A stretch of 64,000 nucleotides of DNA from a virus: IMG/VR virus record IMGVR_UViG_3300047499_000102, positions 34,011 to 98,010 of that record; one strand, 5' to 3'. Position numbers and translations under genes: made by a program. Numbering within the stretch: the stretch's first letter is position 1; each line of letters starts with the position of its first letter. Under the pieces are notes generated by a model that searched no databases, was not told where the DNA came from, and was given only the letters and a program-made list of their open reading frames with translations. Below are positions 1 through 7,747 of this stretch, piece by piece.

Positions 1-254
1 GGAGACGGGGCGGGAGTGGGGGCCGGCGACGGGGTGGCGGCGGGCGTGTTCGCCGTGATGGCGGCCGCCAGGTCGGTCGCGCTCTTCGCGAGCTCGGCCT
101 GCAGGTTGGGCAGCGCGGCGGTGTCGCCGGCGGCGTTGGCCGCGATCGCTGCCTGGAGCTGGGTGGCGAGCCCGTTGATGAGGATGACCGCGGACTCCTC
201 CACGGAGGTGTTCTGCGCGACCTGGGCCTGGAGAGCGGTGAGCTGGGTGGACAT
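1..254 (-). CDS. Small Ala-rich phage protein, 3' end outside the window
   Basis: The reverse frame is open from an ATG at 254 through base 1, so the C-terminus is missing. AAGGAG lies 8 nt before the ATG. The protein begins MSTQLTALQAQVAQNTSVEE, is helical and Ala/Gln-rich for about 70 residues, then becomes Pro/Ala-rich. Short proteins of this style (an N-terminal helix with a TSVEES-like motif) are common near phage tail and lysis genes; their role is unknown. An in-frame GTG at 344 would add 30 residues containing LDRIEGMLRLLLERQG, and that stretch also looks coding, so the true start may be further upstream. Confidence 0.65.
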   Translation of the reverse strand, partial: MSTQLTALQAQVAQNTSVEESAVILINGLATQLQAAIAANAAGDTAALPNLQAELAKSATDLAAAITANTPAATPSPAPTPAPS

Positions 255-362
255 GGACGTGACTCCTTCGAGGGTGAGGCCCTGACGCTCGAGGAGAAGA
301 CGGAGCATCCCTTCGATGCGATCGAGCTGGTGCACGAGGGGCACCCTACCGCATCCGCCGCG

Positions 363-533
363 TCATGGCACGAGTGACGTCGTCACCTGGATTGTCACGC
401 CGATGCCCATGTCGCCCAGGTCCGCCGCGGGACGCACGCCGATGTGGAGGCGGTCTGGATCGCTGTCGCGAACGCCTGGCACCGTCACCACACGGCCGCC
501 GCTCCACCAACGCGGGAGCGGCGGGTCGAACGG
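363..533 (-). other. Coding-like stretch behind an in-frame amber codon
   Basis: After the TAG at 534-536 the same reverse frame stays open to a TGA at 363-365. It reads like protein (RVVTVPGVRDSDPDRLHIG, then a Val/Thr-rich end), with GC-rich third positions. No ATG starts it; GTG codons occur about 17 codons in. It may be the rest of the 534-599 ORF behind an amber codon, a separate GTG-started gene, or decayed sequence. The remaining bases between 255 and 362 show only the possible upstream extension of the first gene. Confidence 0.3.
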
Positions 534-599
534 CTAGGCGATGGGCAGCTGCCAGAGCAGGTGGACGACGAGCGCGTGGAGCACCGCGCGCAGCATCAT
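534..599 (-). CDS. Possible 21-residue hydrophobic peptide
   Basis: The ATG at 599 overlaps the stop of the PTH2-like gene (ATGA), the coupling used throughout this operon. The peptide MMLRAVLHALVVHLLWQLPI is almost entirely hydrophobic and could be a single membrane segment, which would suit a lysis accessory. It is very short and could be chance. The frame continues after its TAG stop, which may mean it is only the front part of a longer gene. Confidence 0.3.
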   Translation of the reverse strand: MMLRAVLHALVVHLLWQLPIA

Positions 600-1012
600 T
601 CGATGATTGGAGCAGGCGATGGATCTGTCGGTGGCGGTGGCGGGTCCGTGTTCATCACCGCGCTGGCGGGAATGGGCACGCTGGAAGCGGGCCTCAGATG
701 CCAGAATAACTTCCCGAGCGCGTTGAGCCGCTCCGAGGACGGCTCCGTGCCGAGCGCCGTCGCCTGACCTGCAAGCGAGCCGTCGGTCTCCTCGACGAGC
801 GCCACCCGAAAGCCCTTGGCGACCAGGCGGCCGTGATAGGCGCGCAGCTCGGCCTCGTCGGCGACGTGTAGCAGACGCAGGATGGTGCGCTTCGAGATCG
901 GCGCCACGAGGATGCTCTCGCCCGCGGCGTGACCAACGTGAACCATCTGCGCCTCGTGGGTCATGTCGCGCCGCACGAGCACGTACTGGACCGGGTCCTG
1001 AGCGCCTCTCAT
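596..1012 (-). CDS. Peptidyl-tRNA hydrolase PTH2-like protein
   Basis: 138 residues. The N-terminus QYVLVRRDMT and the motif DGSLAGQATALGTEP fit the PTH2 (archaeal/eukaryotic-type peptidyl-tRNA hydrolase) fold, in which the first strand and the G-Q-x-T-A-x-G loop are hallmarks. The C-terminal 20 residues are Pro-rich and disordered. The ATG at 1012 overlaps the stop of the upstream lysin gene by 4 bases, so the two are translationally coupled. PTH2 domains are found in some phages, but their role there is not settled; activity on peptidyl-tRNA is possible but not shown by the sequence. Confidence 0.7.
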   Translation of the reverse strand: MRGAQDPVQYVLVRRDMTHEAQMVHVGHAAGESILVAPISKRTILRLLHVADEAELRAYHGRLVAKGFRVALVEETDGSLAGQATALGTEPSSERLNALGKLFWHLRPASSVPIPASAVMNTDPPPPPTDPSPAPIIE

Positions 1013-1866
1013 GCGGCCACCGAACCGGAAGGATCGACGTGTGGATCCGGCGGATTCGATTCGGGCGACGGCGCGATCTCGGCCACGAGTGCCATGCCGA
1101 ACAGTTGGCGCCCGCGCGCGTCGTGTCCGTAGCAGCGATCGGGATCGACGATGATCCCGGCCACCTTGGTCTGGGCCTGCTGCTTGGCCACGAAGCCGAC
1201 GCCATCGGGGGCCACGCGCGGCCCGTAGTCGCTCCAGAGGACGTCGACGGTCCCTTCGCTCACGAGCTGCGAAAGCTGCGCGAGGAGCAAGCCGTCGCTG
1301 TAGCCGACGTACAAGCAGAGTTTGAAGCCGGCGGCGATCACGGGCGCTGCGCAGTCGCGCACGTAGCTCAGCACCGGGGCGCCCGTGTCGCCGAGCCCCT
1401 CCAGGTCGAGCGCGAGATGGGCACCCTTCGGGTACTCGAGGCGCGTCGCGTCGGAGACCATCCTTGCGCCGTGCTTCGCCCCGAGCGCCCCCGTGGCCTG
1501 CCAACCAGGCCGCAGGACGTGGAAGACCAGCAGCAGAATCCAGCCCACACCGAGCTCGGCATCGCGCTCCGCAATGCTCATGTCCTCGCCGTACCGCCAC
1601 AGAAACACGAGAGGCTTGCCCTCGATGGCCTGACCGTGCAGTTGGCTCGACGTCGCTGGGTTGAACACGAAGATGGTGTCGGCGCCCATGCTGTCGGGCA
1701 CCGGGGTCGCTGCGAAAGACATGGTGGCTCTCCTGGGTCGTCTTCGATGAAATCCTTCGAGGCTGTAGCCGCCCGCGAGCATGTGAGCCATGGCCGCTTC
1801 CAACCACTCCACGCGTTCGCGGAGCTCGTAGTTCTCAAGCTCGATGTCTTCGGCCGACCGTTCCAT
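1009..1866 (-). CDS. DUF1906 (Rv2525c-like) glycoside-hydrolase-like protein, candidate endolysin
   Basis: 285 residues from the ATG at 1866, or 237 from the ATG at 1722. The core from about residue 57 (GADTIFVFN, FLWRYGEDMS, HLALDLEG, KLCLYVGYSDGL) matches the DUF1906 TIM-barrel family, which is related to GH25-type lysozymes; the LDLEG strand carries the expected acidic residues. Position in the lysis cassette suggests cell-wall cleavage. Start choice is open. The 1722 ATG has AGGAGAG at good distance. The 1866 ATG lies 9 bp after the previous gene, and its first 37 codons are coding-like with a short acidic coiled coil, but codons just before 1722 lose third-position GC. A separate small gene or a frameshift there is possible. 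Confidence 0.75.
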   Translation of the reverse strand: MERSAEDIELENYELRERVEWLEAAMAHMLAGGYSLEGFHRRRPRRATMSFAATPVPDSMGADTIFVFNPATSSQLHGQAIEGKPLVFLWRYGEDMSIAERDAELGVGWILLLVFHVLRPGWQATGALGAKHGARMVSDATRLEYPKGAHLALDLEGLGDTGAPVLSYVRDCAAPVIAAGFKLCLYVGYSDGLLLAQLSQLVSEGTVDVLWSDYGPRVAPDGVGFVAKQQAQTKVAGIIVDPDRCYGHDARGRQLFGMALVAEIAPSPESNPPDPHVDPSGSVAA

Positions 1867-1875
1867 GGTCCCCGA

Positions 1876-2160
1876 TCAACGTCGTCGGCCCTGGCCCAGC
1901 GCGTGGTGCCTGGCGTACTGCTCTCGGCTCACGTACCCCGTGGGGTTGCCTTCGACCATGCACTCACGGCACTGCTCCGAGATCGCCTTCGCGACGGTGC
2001 CGTCCTCGTTGCGCTCTAGGATGGTGAGCACCGCCTTCTCGCCGAGGCAGACGTAGCAGCGGATGCGCGCGCCCGGTAGCGCCGGCTTCGTCGGGGGCTC
2101 CTCGGGCACCTCCGTGTAGAGCGGCGTCGGCCTCCGATGGATGTCGTCCTCGCCGCTCAT
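1876..2160 (-). CDS. Small zinc-ribbon-like phage protein
   Basis: 94 residues with two Cys pairs, CYVC near residue 35 and CREC near 65, spaced as in a zinc ribbon. GGAGG lies 5 nt before the ATG at 2160. The C-terminus is His/Arg-rich. No specific family is recognised. It sits between a Cys-rich lipoprotein and the DUF1906 lysin candidate, so it is transcribed with the lysis cassette. Confidence 0.75.
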   Translation of the reverse strand: MSGEDDIHRRPTPLYTEVPEEPPTKPALPGARIRCYVCLGEKAVLTILERNEDGTVAKAISEQCRECMVEGNPTGYVSREQYARHHALGQGRRR

Positions 2161-2270
2161 GTCGACCTCCTACGGTGAGTCCGGGCTCCCCTTCCTCCAT
2201 CCAGACCCCCGCGGCCGCCGCCAGCACGACGGCGACCAGGCGGCCAGGATGAGGCGCAACGCGCCCGCAA

Positions 2271-2576
2271 CTACGGGGCGCAGACGAAGCCCATGCGCTG
2301 GGCGTCGGCCACGGTCTTCACCGTCGACGACGTGACGTCGGCGCAACTGAAGACCTTGCCCGTGGTCGGGTTGCGATGGTCGTGGTCGACGCTGTAGCCC
2401 ATCAGGAAGGTCGGGCAGTCCGACTCGCCCCCGATGGAGCATGTCGCCGCCTTGAGCGCTTCGCATGCCGTCTTGCACTGCTGCGTCGTGGGCAGCGACC
2501 CGTCAGAGACGCTGCTCGCGCTGGGCGTCTGGCACGCCATCAGCGCGATCACGGTAATGGCAATGGCCGCTCTCAC
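2271..2576 (-). CDS. Cys-rich lipoprotein
   Basis: 101 residues. The GTG start at 2576 overlaps the stop of the protease gene (GTGA). The first 15 residues form a short signal peptide ending in the lipobox LMAC, so the protein should be lipidated and envelope-anchored. The mature part has further Cys residues (QCKTACEALKAATC, DCPTF, SCADV, FVC) that could form disulfides. Function is unknown. It belongs to the run of lipoproteins in this cassette. Confidence 0.7.
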   Translation of the reverse strand: MRAAIAITVIALMACQTPSASSVSDGSLPTTQQCKTACEALKAATCSIGGESDCPTFLMGYSVDHDHRNPTTGKVFSCADVTSSTVKTVADAQRMGFVCAP

Positions 2577-3511
2577 GTCGTCCCCGTGATCGCCAGCACG
2601 CACGCGTCCTGGATCGAGCTGTCCAGGGCGGTGACGTCGCACTGCCAGAGCCCTCCTCGGATGCCAGGCACGTCGGACGTCCCGAAGCCGTCCTCGCCCC
2701 AGCTGTTGCCGTTCCAGAAGGACAGCTTGTTGTCGAGGCCGGGCGCGCCCTGCAGCCACGAGGTGAGCTCGGCCTGGGTCCCGGACCACTCGTAGTCCAG
2801 CAGGTAATTCGCATGGTCGACGTCGCCGGTCAGGTCGACGGCGCGCAGGATGCCGCCGCGGTACGCCTGGAAGGTCGCCCCCGATGCGGGGATGGCCATG
2901 CTCACGGGGCGGCCCACGGCGAGCGCGGACATGATGTCGATGCGGCGCTGCAGCCCGCTCGACTGGACGAAGAAGGCTCCGTCGACCCTGATGGGCGACT
3001 CGGCCTTGAACTTCTCGGGCGCGGGCTCGATGAGCTCCGCATCGGTCGTGCCAGGCACGTACATGGTGGCCGAGCTGGCGGGGTACTGGCCCCACACGCT
3101 CGCGCCACACCCGCCCCAGCGACCGAGCGCCGAGAGCACCGACGACGGCATCGAGCCGACGTCGAAGAGTGGCACGAGAGTGCCGTCCGGCGCCGGCGGG
3201 GGGCGGTCGATCGTGTACATGCCGTATGCGATGCCCACGGGCGACAGTAGCTCGGGCAGCGGCTTGCCGAGGACCGCGTAGTACAGCGTGATCGCGGCCG
3301 CGTGGGCATGCGCCTCACACGTCTCGGTGTCGTTCTGGTTGAGGATGCCCGGGCCGCCGAGCGACGGCAGCAGCTTTTGCCGGTTGCTCGTCTTCAGGGG
3401 CAGCGACTGCGCCGCGGCGCGCATGGCGCCGATGCCGTGGTGCAGGTGCAGCCCCATGCGCGCGGCGACGACCGCGGGAGCATCGGCGATGTGTCCGGTG
3501 TGGAAGGTCAC
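2573..3511 (-). CDS. Papain-like (C1 family) cysteine protease
   Basis: 312 residues from the GTG at 3511, which overlaps the stop of the upstream gene. The catalytic set of clan CA is visible: Gln59 and Cys65 in NQNDTETCEAHA (the six-residue spacing of papain Gln19/Cys25), a His near 233 in DVDHANYLLDY, and an Asn near 269 in NGNSWGEDGFG, the classic NSWG motif. No signal peptide is seen. A C1 protease among phage lysis genes may cleave cell-envelope protein or host defence protein; which is not shown by the sequence. The catalytic call is strong; the target is unknown. Confidence 0.85.
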   Translation of the reverse strand: MTFHTGHIADAPAVVAARMGLHLHHGIGAMRAAAQSLPLKTSNRQKLLPSLGGPGILNQNDTETCEAHAHAAAITLYYAVLGKPLPELLSPVGIAYGMYTIDRPPPAPDGTLVPLFDVGSMPSSVLSALGRWGGCGASVWGQYPASSATMYVPGTTDAELIEPAPEKFKAESPIRVDGAFFVQSSGLQRRIDIMSALAVGRPVSMAIPASGATFQAYRGGILRAVDLTGDVDHANYLLDYEWSGTQAELTSWLQGAPGLDNKLSFWNGNSWGEDGFGTSDVPGIRGGLWQCDVTALDSSIQDACVLAITGTT

Positions 3512-4317
3512 TTCGCGCTCCCGTGCGCCACGCTCGCATGCACCGCGCGCGGCTCCGACTGGTCGAGCGCGTTGACGACGTTGAGGAGACTGCCTCCGCA
3601 GGCTGCCACGCCGTCCTCGAGCACGGTCAGGATGGGCGTTCCCGCAGGCTCCTTCGCGTACGTCGTGGCGACGCAGGCCACGAAGGCCGCGTCCACGGGC
3701 ACGCTGTTGATGGCGGTCTGCCCCTGCTGGGCAGTGCAGCCGGTCTGGGTCGCGACGGTGCCGCCGAGCAGGCCACCGAGGCCGAGCAGCACGAGCGCGG
3801 TCATGCTCGCCTTCACGGCGACGGCCTTGGCGATCTTGCCGGCCGTGGTCGCGTTGGTGTTCCCTCCGCTCAGATCGTCGATGAGGAAGACGGCCGCCTG
3901 CGCCCACTTCGGTGCCGCGCCATGGTTGACGATCGCCGTCAGGATGCCATCGAAGAAACCGCTGCCGCCGGCCAGCACGATGCACGAGAGGATGGCCGAG
4001 CCGATGGGTGTGCCGTTCTGCAGAGCGGAGACCACGCCGTACACCAGGCCGAGGAAGGCGGACACCGACGGCAGCCACTGCGCGGGCAACTTGATTGGGA
4101 AACGACTGTCGGGCCCGCAGAGCTTGCGTGCGTACAGCAGGGCGAAGCCGAACAGGGGCAGCCATCCGTGGGAGCTCACGAGGGCGACGATGTCCTGCAG
4201 AGGCGAGATCGCGACCGGGGTGGTGGTCCCCTGGGCGAAGGCGGTGGTGGTGGCGCAAAGGCTGGCGAACGTCGCCACGACGAGGAACACGGAAGTGAGA
4301 CTACGACGAGGTGACAT
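3508..4317 (-). CDS. Multi-pass membrane protein with signal peptide, holin candidate
   Basis: 269 residues. The ATG at 4317 has GGAGA 7-9 nt upstream. An N-terminal signal sequence (SVFLVVATFASLCATTTAFA) is followed by hydrophobic segments near residues 45-55, 80-100, 105-125 and a Gly/Leu-rich segment near 185-200. Its position beside the protease and lysin genes makes a holin or inner-membrane lysis role possible, but no holin family is recognised and the length exceeds typical holins. Confidence 0.65.
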   Translation of the reverse strand: MSPRRSLTSVFLVVATFASLCATTTAFAQGTTTPVAISPLQDIVALVSSHGWLPLFGFALLYARKLCGPDSRFPIKLPAQWLPSVSAFLGLVYGVVSALQNGTPIGSAILSCIVLAGGSGFFDGILTAIVNHGAAPKWAQAAVFLIDDLSGGNTNATTAGKIAKAVAVKASMTALVLLGLGGLLGGTVATQTGCTAQQGQTAINSVPVDAAFVACVATTYAKEPAGTPILTVLEDGVAACGGSLLNVVNALDQSEPRAVHASVAHGSAK

Positions 4318-4383
4318 GATGGGTTCTCCTTGATGACGCTTCGCAGGCAATCGTGGCTGTCGCAGCAGCCGAGGTCAACTGGG

Positions 4384-4641
4384 TCAGGCCAGCGCCTTGA
4401 AGAACTGGAACGCCGATCCCACGCCGGTCGCGTCGCCGGCGATGGTGGCCGCGACGCCGAGGAACGCGAGCATGCTGTCCCATACGGTGGGGCCATCGTC
4501 GCGCTGGAAGATCGCCGTCTTCACCAGCAGCGCCTCGGACTGCTGGAGCTCAATACCCTGGCTGAAGAAGTCGTCCCACTCCTCGGGCGACTTCACCGGC
4601 GCCTTCTCGGCCATCGTCGAGCAAATCTCGTCGTAGGTCAT
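4384..4641 (-). CDS. Small protein with C-terminal membrane segment
   Basis: 85 residues from the ATG at 4641, which overlaps the stop of the upstream lipoprotein gene (ATGA). Another ATG, three codons earlier at 4650, is possible. The N-terminal half is acidic and soluble (EEWDDFFSQG); the C-terminal 30 residues (SMLAFLGVAATIAG and following) form one likely membrane helix. No family is recognised. The context suggests an accessory lysis or envelope protein. Confidence 0.65.
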   Translation of the reverse strand: MTYDEICSTMAEKAPVKSPEEWDDFFSQGIELQQSEALLVKTAIFQRDDGPTVWDSMLAFLGVAATIAGDATGVGSAFQFFKALA

Positions 4642-4928
4642 GGGCGACATCCCGCGTCTGCAGGGTACCCGGCCACGTGCCTGTACAGCATGGCGCTCGC
4701 GTTGAGGCACATCGAGCCCTCGATCGATCTCACCGCCCCCCCGGGACAGGGGCCACCGTCGCGCGCGCACACGCTCTCCAGTTGGATGGATGCGTTGCGC
4801 TGGGCCTCGGCCGCAGCGGTGTCCGCATCGGTCCACTTGTCCAGCTGCGAGCCGCCGCACGACAGCGCCGCGACAGCGACAGTGACCGCTCCCAGCATGG
4901 CGAAGAAATAGCGATCGGCGAGACTCAT
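4638..4928 (-). CDS. Small lipoprotein
   Basis: 96 residues. The ATG at 4928 overlaps the stop of the coiled-coil membrane protein gene. The signal peptide ends in lipobox AALSC (Cys near residue 24). The mature part has four more Cys residues and no recognised domain. Next to a single-pass coiled-coil membrane protein, it is a candidate outer-membrane partner (o-spanin-like), which is inference from order and lipidation only. Confidence 0.7.
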   Translation of the reverse strand: MSLADRYFFAMLGAVTVAVAALSCGGSQLDKWTDADTAAAEAQRNASIQLESVCARDGGPCPGGAVRSIEGSMCLNASAMLYRHVAGYPADAGCRP

Positions 4929-5740
4929 GGCGACGGGTACCTCCCTGGCTTGTGCGGTGATGCTGGCGCCGCCGTGGCGGGCACCGGAGCGGCGGGGATG
5001 GGATCGATGAACGCTGGCGAGGTCGCTGGTGCGGAAGTGGGTGGTGGCTGACGATTGACGCCCTCGAGGAGGCCCTGCTCGTGCGCCTTCGCGACCTCGG
5101 CGGACAACTTCCACATGAAGCCGAGGATGCTGATCACGACGGCGACGGCCACGCCCGCGGCCACGCCCCAGAACCATTTTCTGATCCGCCGCAGGGTCCG
5201 CCCATCGGCCGCAAGATGCTCGTCGGCGATGACCTCGCGGACCCGATCGCTGTCGCTTTTCTGGTCCGGCACCGGGGGCGGTGGCGGGAAGCCGGGGAGG
5301 GTTGTCAGCCGAAGACCCGGATTGGTTTTCTCGATCATGTCGTCGAAGGCCTCGCTGGCGGCGCGCTTCACCCCAGCCTCCATGTCCTCGACGCTCGGAA
5401 GCTCGTCGCGCATGCCCTCGACACGCGCCTTCAACTCATCGCGCAACTGCTCCGCGTGCTGCTCGAGCGCGTCGTTCAGAGCGCCCGCCACGCTCTCCTT
5501 GACCATGTGCTCAAGTCGCGCAGGGATGGTGTTTATGGCAGGACGGATCTCGTCCAACTCCTTGTAGATCGCCTTGAGGTGCTGGTGGTCCTGGGCGACA
5601 ACGTTCGCGTAAACGCGCGCGAGTTCCTCCCACGACGCCCGCGGGAGGTTGCGAGGCACGTCTGTCATCATGGGCCGCTGGGGGGGCAACGGGGCGATGA
5701 GCGGATCGCGGCCGTTGCCGCGGTGCTCGCGGTTACTCAT
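4925..5740 (-). CDS. Coiled-coil protein with one membrane segment and Pro/Ala-rich tail
   Basis: 271 residues; GAGGAG lies 8 nt before the ATG at 5740. Residues about 35-135 are long amphipathic helices rich in Glu/Lys/Leu (LEQHAEQLRDELKARVEGMR). One membrane helix follows near residues 190-212 (FWGVAAGVAVAVVISILGF), then a Pro/Ala-rich C-terminal tail. This resembles inner-membrane spanins in layout but is longer. It is co-transcribed with the lipoprotein at 4638-4928. Function is not proven. Confidence 0.75.
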   Translation of the reverse strand: MSNREHRGNGRDPLIAPLPPQRPMMTDVPRNLPRASWEELARVYANVVAQDHQHLKAIYKELDEIRPAINTIPARLEHMVKESVAGALNDALEQHAEQLRDELKARVEGMRDELPSVEDMEAGVKRAASEAFDDMIEKTNPGLRLTTLPGFPPPPPVPDQKSDSDRVREVIADEHLAADGRTLRRIRKWFWGVAAGVAVAVVISILGFMWKLSAEVAKAHEQGLLEGVNRQPPPTSAPATSPAFIDPIPAAPVPATAAPASPHKPGRYPSP

Positions 5741-5776
5741 GGTGTCGTTCTCCTCGGCAGGCGTGTGGAGCGAAAG

Positions 5777-6091
5777 CTACTGCGATACGTCCGGGCGCCG
5801 CTTCGGGGTGTGTCGGCTCGCCCCGATCTCGTTACCGACGTCGCAGCACTCGTTCGGATCCGGGCACCCGACCGTCGGGAACGCTCCGCCGCAGACCTGT
5901 CCCTGCGAACAGCAGCCGTCTGGCTTGCCCGTCCCGTCGGGTGTGCCAGGCGCGTAGCACTCGACCTCGACCTCGCTGCACAGGTGGCCGGGCAGCGGCT
6001 TGATGGTCGGGTCGACCCGGTTGATCCAGTCGCACGCGGGGGCGAGCGTGATGGCGAGGACGGCGACGAAGGCGACGGCGATGGGCTTCAT
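5777..6091 (-). CDS. Cys-rich lipoprotein
   Basis: 104 residues. The ATG at 6091 overlaps the stop of the next gene upstream (ATGA). A signal peptide ends in lipobox LAPAC. The mature chain is Cys-dense (GCCSQGQVCGG, GCPDPNECC), like small secreted knot proteins. The CC-x5-CGG pattern is shared with its neighbour at 6088-6381, so the two are probably related by duplication. Function unknown. Confidence 0.7.
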   Translation of the reverse strand: MKPIAVAFVAVLAITLAPACDWINRVDPTIKPLPGHLCSEVEVECYAPGTPDGTGKPDGCCSQGQVCGGAFPTVGCPDPNECCDVGNEIGASRHTPKRRPDVSQ

Positions 6092-6381
6092 GGGCAGCAG
6101 GCTCCAGGACACGTGCCTGCGGCTCCCCCGCAGAGGGTACCCGCGGCGCAGCATCCGCCGGCGGAGCGATCGGGGTTGGCGCAGGTGTCCTGGCCCGACG
6201 CGCAAGCCGGCAGAGGGCTCGGCTGCGTGGGCAGCCACGGCGCGGCTGCGCCCCCCTCGTGGGCGCTCGCGTCGACGTCGAGCGAGTCGCCCATCCGCTG
6301 CGCGTGGCGCGCGGCTGTCGGACCCGATGCGCACGCGGCAAGGACCGCGGCGGCGGTGAGGATGGCGATGGTGGTCTTCAT
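6088..6381 (-). CDS. Cys-rich lipoprotein, related to its neighbour
   Basis: 97 residues. The ATG at 6381 overlaps the stop of the upstream gene. A lipobox (VLAAC) closes a 16-residue signal peptide. The C-terminal part has the pattern GGCCAAGTLCGGAAGTC, similar to the CC...CGG pattern of the adjacent 104-residue lipoprotein. No known domain. Confidence 0.7.
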   Translation of the reverse strand: MKTTIAILTAAAVLAACASGPTAARHAQRMGDSLDVDASAHEGGAAAPWLPTQPSPLPACASGQDTCANPDRSAGGCCAAGTLCGGAAGTCPGACCP

Positions 6382-7166
6382 GGTAGGACCTCGAGCAGTT
6401 TGCCGCCCACGTCGATGTGGGCCCCATGCAGCAGCTCGGGCGAGTAGTCGCCCATGTGAGCCTTGCCGACCCACACGCGCATGTTGCCGTCGGGCAGCGC
6501 CTGAAGAACCGCGTGGCGCGCGCCCTTCGTGTCCGCGTTGAGCGGGACCGAGAGGACGACGTTGCCCGGCTTCGCGTTCGCCCAGGCCTTCGGCTGCGAG
6601 GTGATGACGATGCTCCCGTCTCCCGCGGTGACGGTGCCGCTGACCGTGATGCCGCCGCCGTCGTCCAGGGTGATGCCGGTGGGCGGCTTCCAGTCCGGCC
6701 CGTGTGTGATCTCCGGCACGAGCCCGCAGCGCTGGAAGCACTCGATCCCCTCGGTGATGAGGGCTCCCTTGGTGTCCACGTACCCACCAGCGTCATCGCG
6801 AGGCCACGTTGCCCACCGCGCCGCCGAGACGTCTTCGCAAGCCTTCACGCACGGACTGCCCGATGGGTACCGAAACGCCCAGCGCGTGTGGTCGTCGTGG
6901 TCGCGGTCGCTCCATCCCGTCTGGCACGACGTCGTCTCGCCGGTCTGCGCGACGGTCCAGTTCGTCGAGGACGGCACGACGTCCCCGACGTAGATGACGC
7001 CGCCGCCGTCCGGGTACTGCGCCGTTTGCAGGATCGTCGGGCCACCTCGCTGCACGTCGTACTCGACCCGCTCGGTCGGCACCGGCTGCGACTGCTCCAA
7101 TGGAGCCGCAGTCGGGCGCGCGCACGCCGCGAGCGCCAGCAGCGCGGCTGCGAGCGGCGCCCTCAC
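6378..7166 (-). CDS. Lipoprotein with beta-rich C-terminal region
   Basis: 262 residues from the GTG at 7166 (GTGA overlap with the upstream stop). The signal peptide ends in LALAAC. The middle region has several Cys residues and aromatic/Asp-rich stretches; the last 110 residues (GITLDDGGGITVSGTVTAG onward) look like beta strands of a fibre or cargo-presenting type. Function unknown. Part of the four-lipoprotein run 7645-5777. Confidence 0.7.
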   Translation of the reverse strand: MRAPLAAALLALAACARPTAAPLEQSQPVPTERVEYDVQRGGPTILQTAQYPDGGGVIYVGDVVPSSTNWTVAQTGETTSCQTGWSDRDHDDHTRWAFRYPSGSPCVKACEDVSAARWATWPRDDAGGYVDTKGALITEGIECFQRCGLVPEITHGPDWKPPTGITLDDGGGITVSGTVTAGDGSIVITSQPKAWANAKPGNVVLSVPLNADTKGARHAVLQALPDGNMRVWVGKAHMGDYSPELLHGAHIDVGGKLLEVLP

Positions 7167-7645
7167 CGCGACCCCGGCCAGTAGACGTGGTCGGCGACCT
7201 TGCAGCTCTTGGTGCAGGCCTCGTAGTCGTGCAGGTAGGCCGCGTAGTCGCCCGGCGAGACCTCCGACAGCGGCTTGCCGAAGCGCTGGTAGACGGTCTG
7301 CCCGACGCTCGCGTAGGCCGCGGTGCAGCCGTAGTCGCACGGCCGCTCGTTGCCATCGACCACCGCGTAGGAGCCTCCATCGATCGTGGGGACGACGGTG
7401 CGGCCCGTCGGCAGCATGAGGCGGTAGTCCCCTACGTGGTAGGCCGGGGGCGCCGCCGCTGCGCTGGGGGCGGTGGTCGCGACGGGCGCGGATGCCTCGA
7501 CAGTGGCCTCGGCCACCCCGGCGTCGACAACGAGCACTGAGGCAGTGGGCGCAGGGGGTGGCAGCGGTGGGACGGGGGGTGGCAGCGTCGCCATGCAAGC
7601 GACCATGGCGAACGTGAAGAGCGACAGCGCGAGCAGGAATCGCAT
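7163..7645 (-). CDS. Lipoprotein with Pro/Ala-rich linker
   Basis: 160 residues from the ATG at 7645, with GGAGG 9 nt upstream; this ATG is preferred to an earlier one at 7675. The lipobox AMVAC is followed by a long Pro/Ala/Val linker that could span the periplasm or peptidoglycan, then an 80-residue Tyr-rich domain with four Cys residues (PCDYGC, EACTKSC). It is the first gene of the envelope cassette and has promoter-like sequence just upstream. Confidence 0.7.
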   Translation of the reverse strand: MRFLLALSLFTFAMVACMATLPPPVPPLPPPAPTASVLVVDAGVAEATVEASAPVATTAPSAAAAPPAYHVGDYRLMLPTGRTVVPTIDGGSYAVVDGNERPCDYGCTAAYASVGQTVYQRFGKPLSEVSPGDYAAYLHDYEACTKSCKVADHVYWPGSR

Positions 7646-7665
7646 CGGAAGTGACCTCCGGGCCG

Positions 7666-7694
7666 AGGCTAGCACCGCGCATGCGCTGCGTGAA
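7666..7694 (-). promoter_or_regulatory. Possible sigma-70-type promoter for the envelope/lysis cassette
   Basis: On the minus strand TTCACG (7694-7689) and TAGCCT (7671-7666) are separated by exactly 17 bp and end 20 bp before the ATG at 7645. This is one of the few real gaps (102 bp) in an otherwise overlapping gene chain. The -10 match is weak (3/6), so this is tentative. Confidence 0.3.
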
Positions 7695-7747
7695 CGACCA
7701 TCAGATCGCGTCCCGCAGCGGCACCGCGTCGTTCGCGGGCGCCGCCT

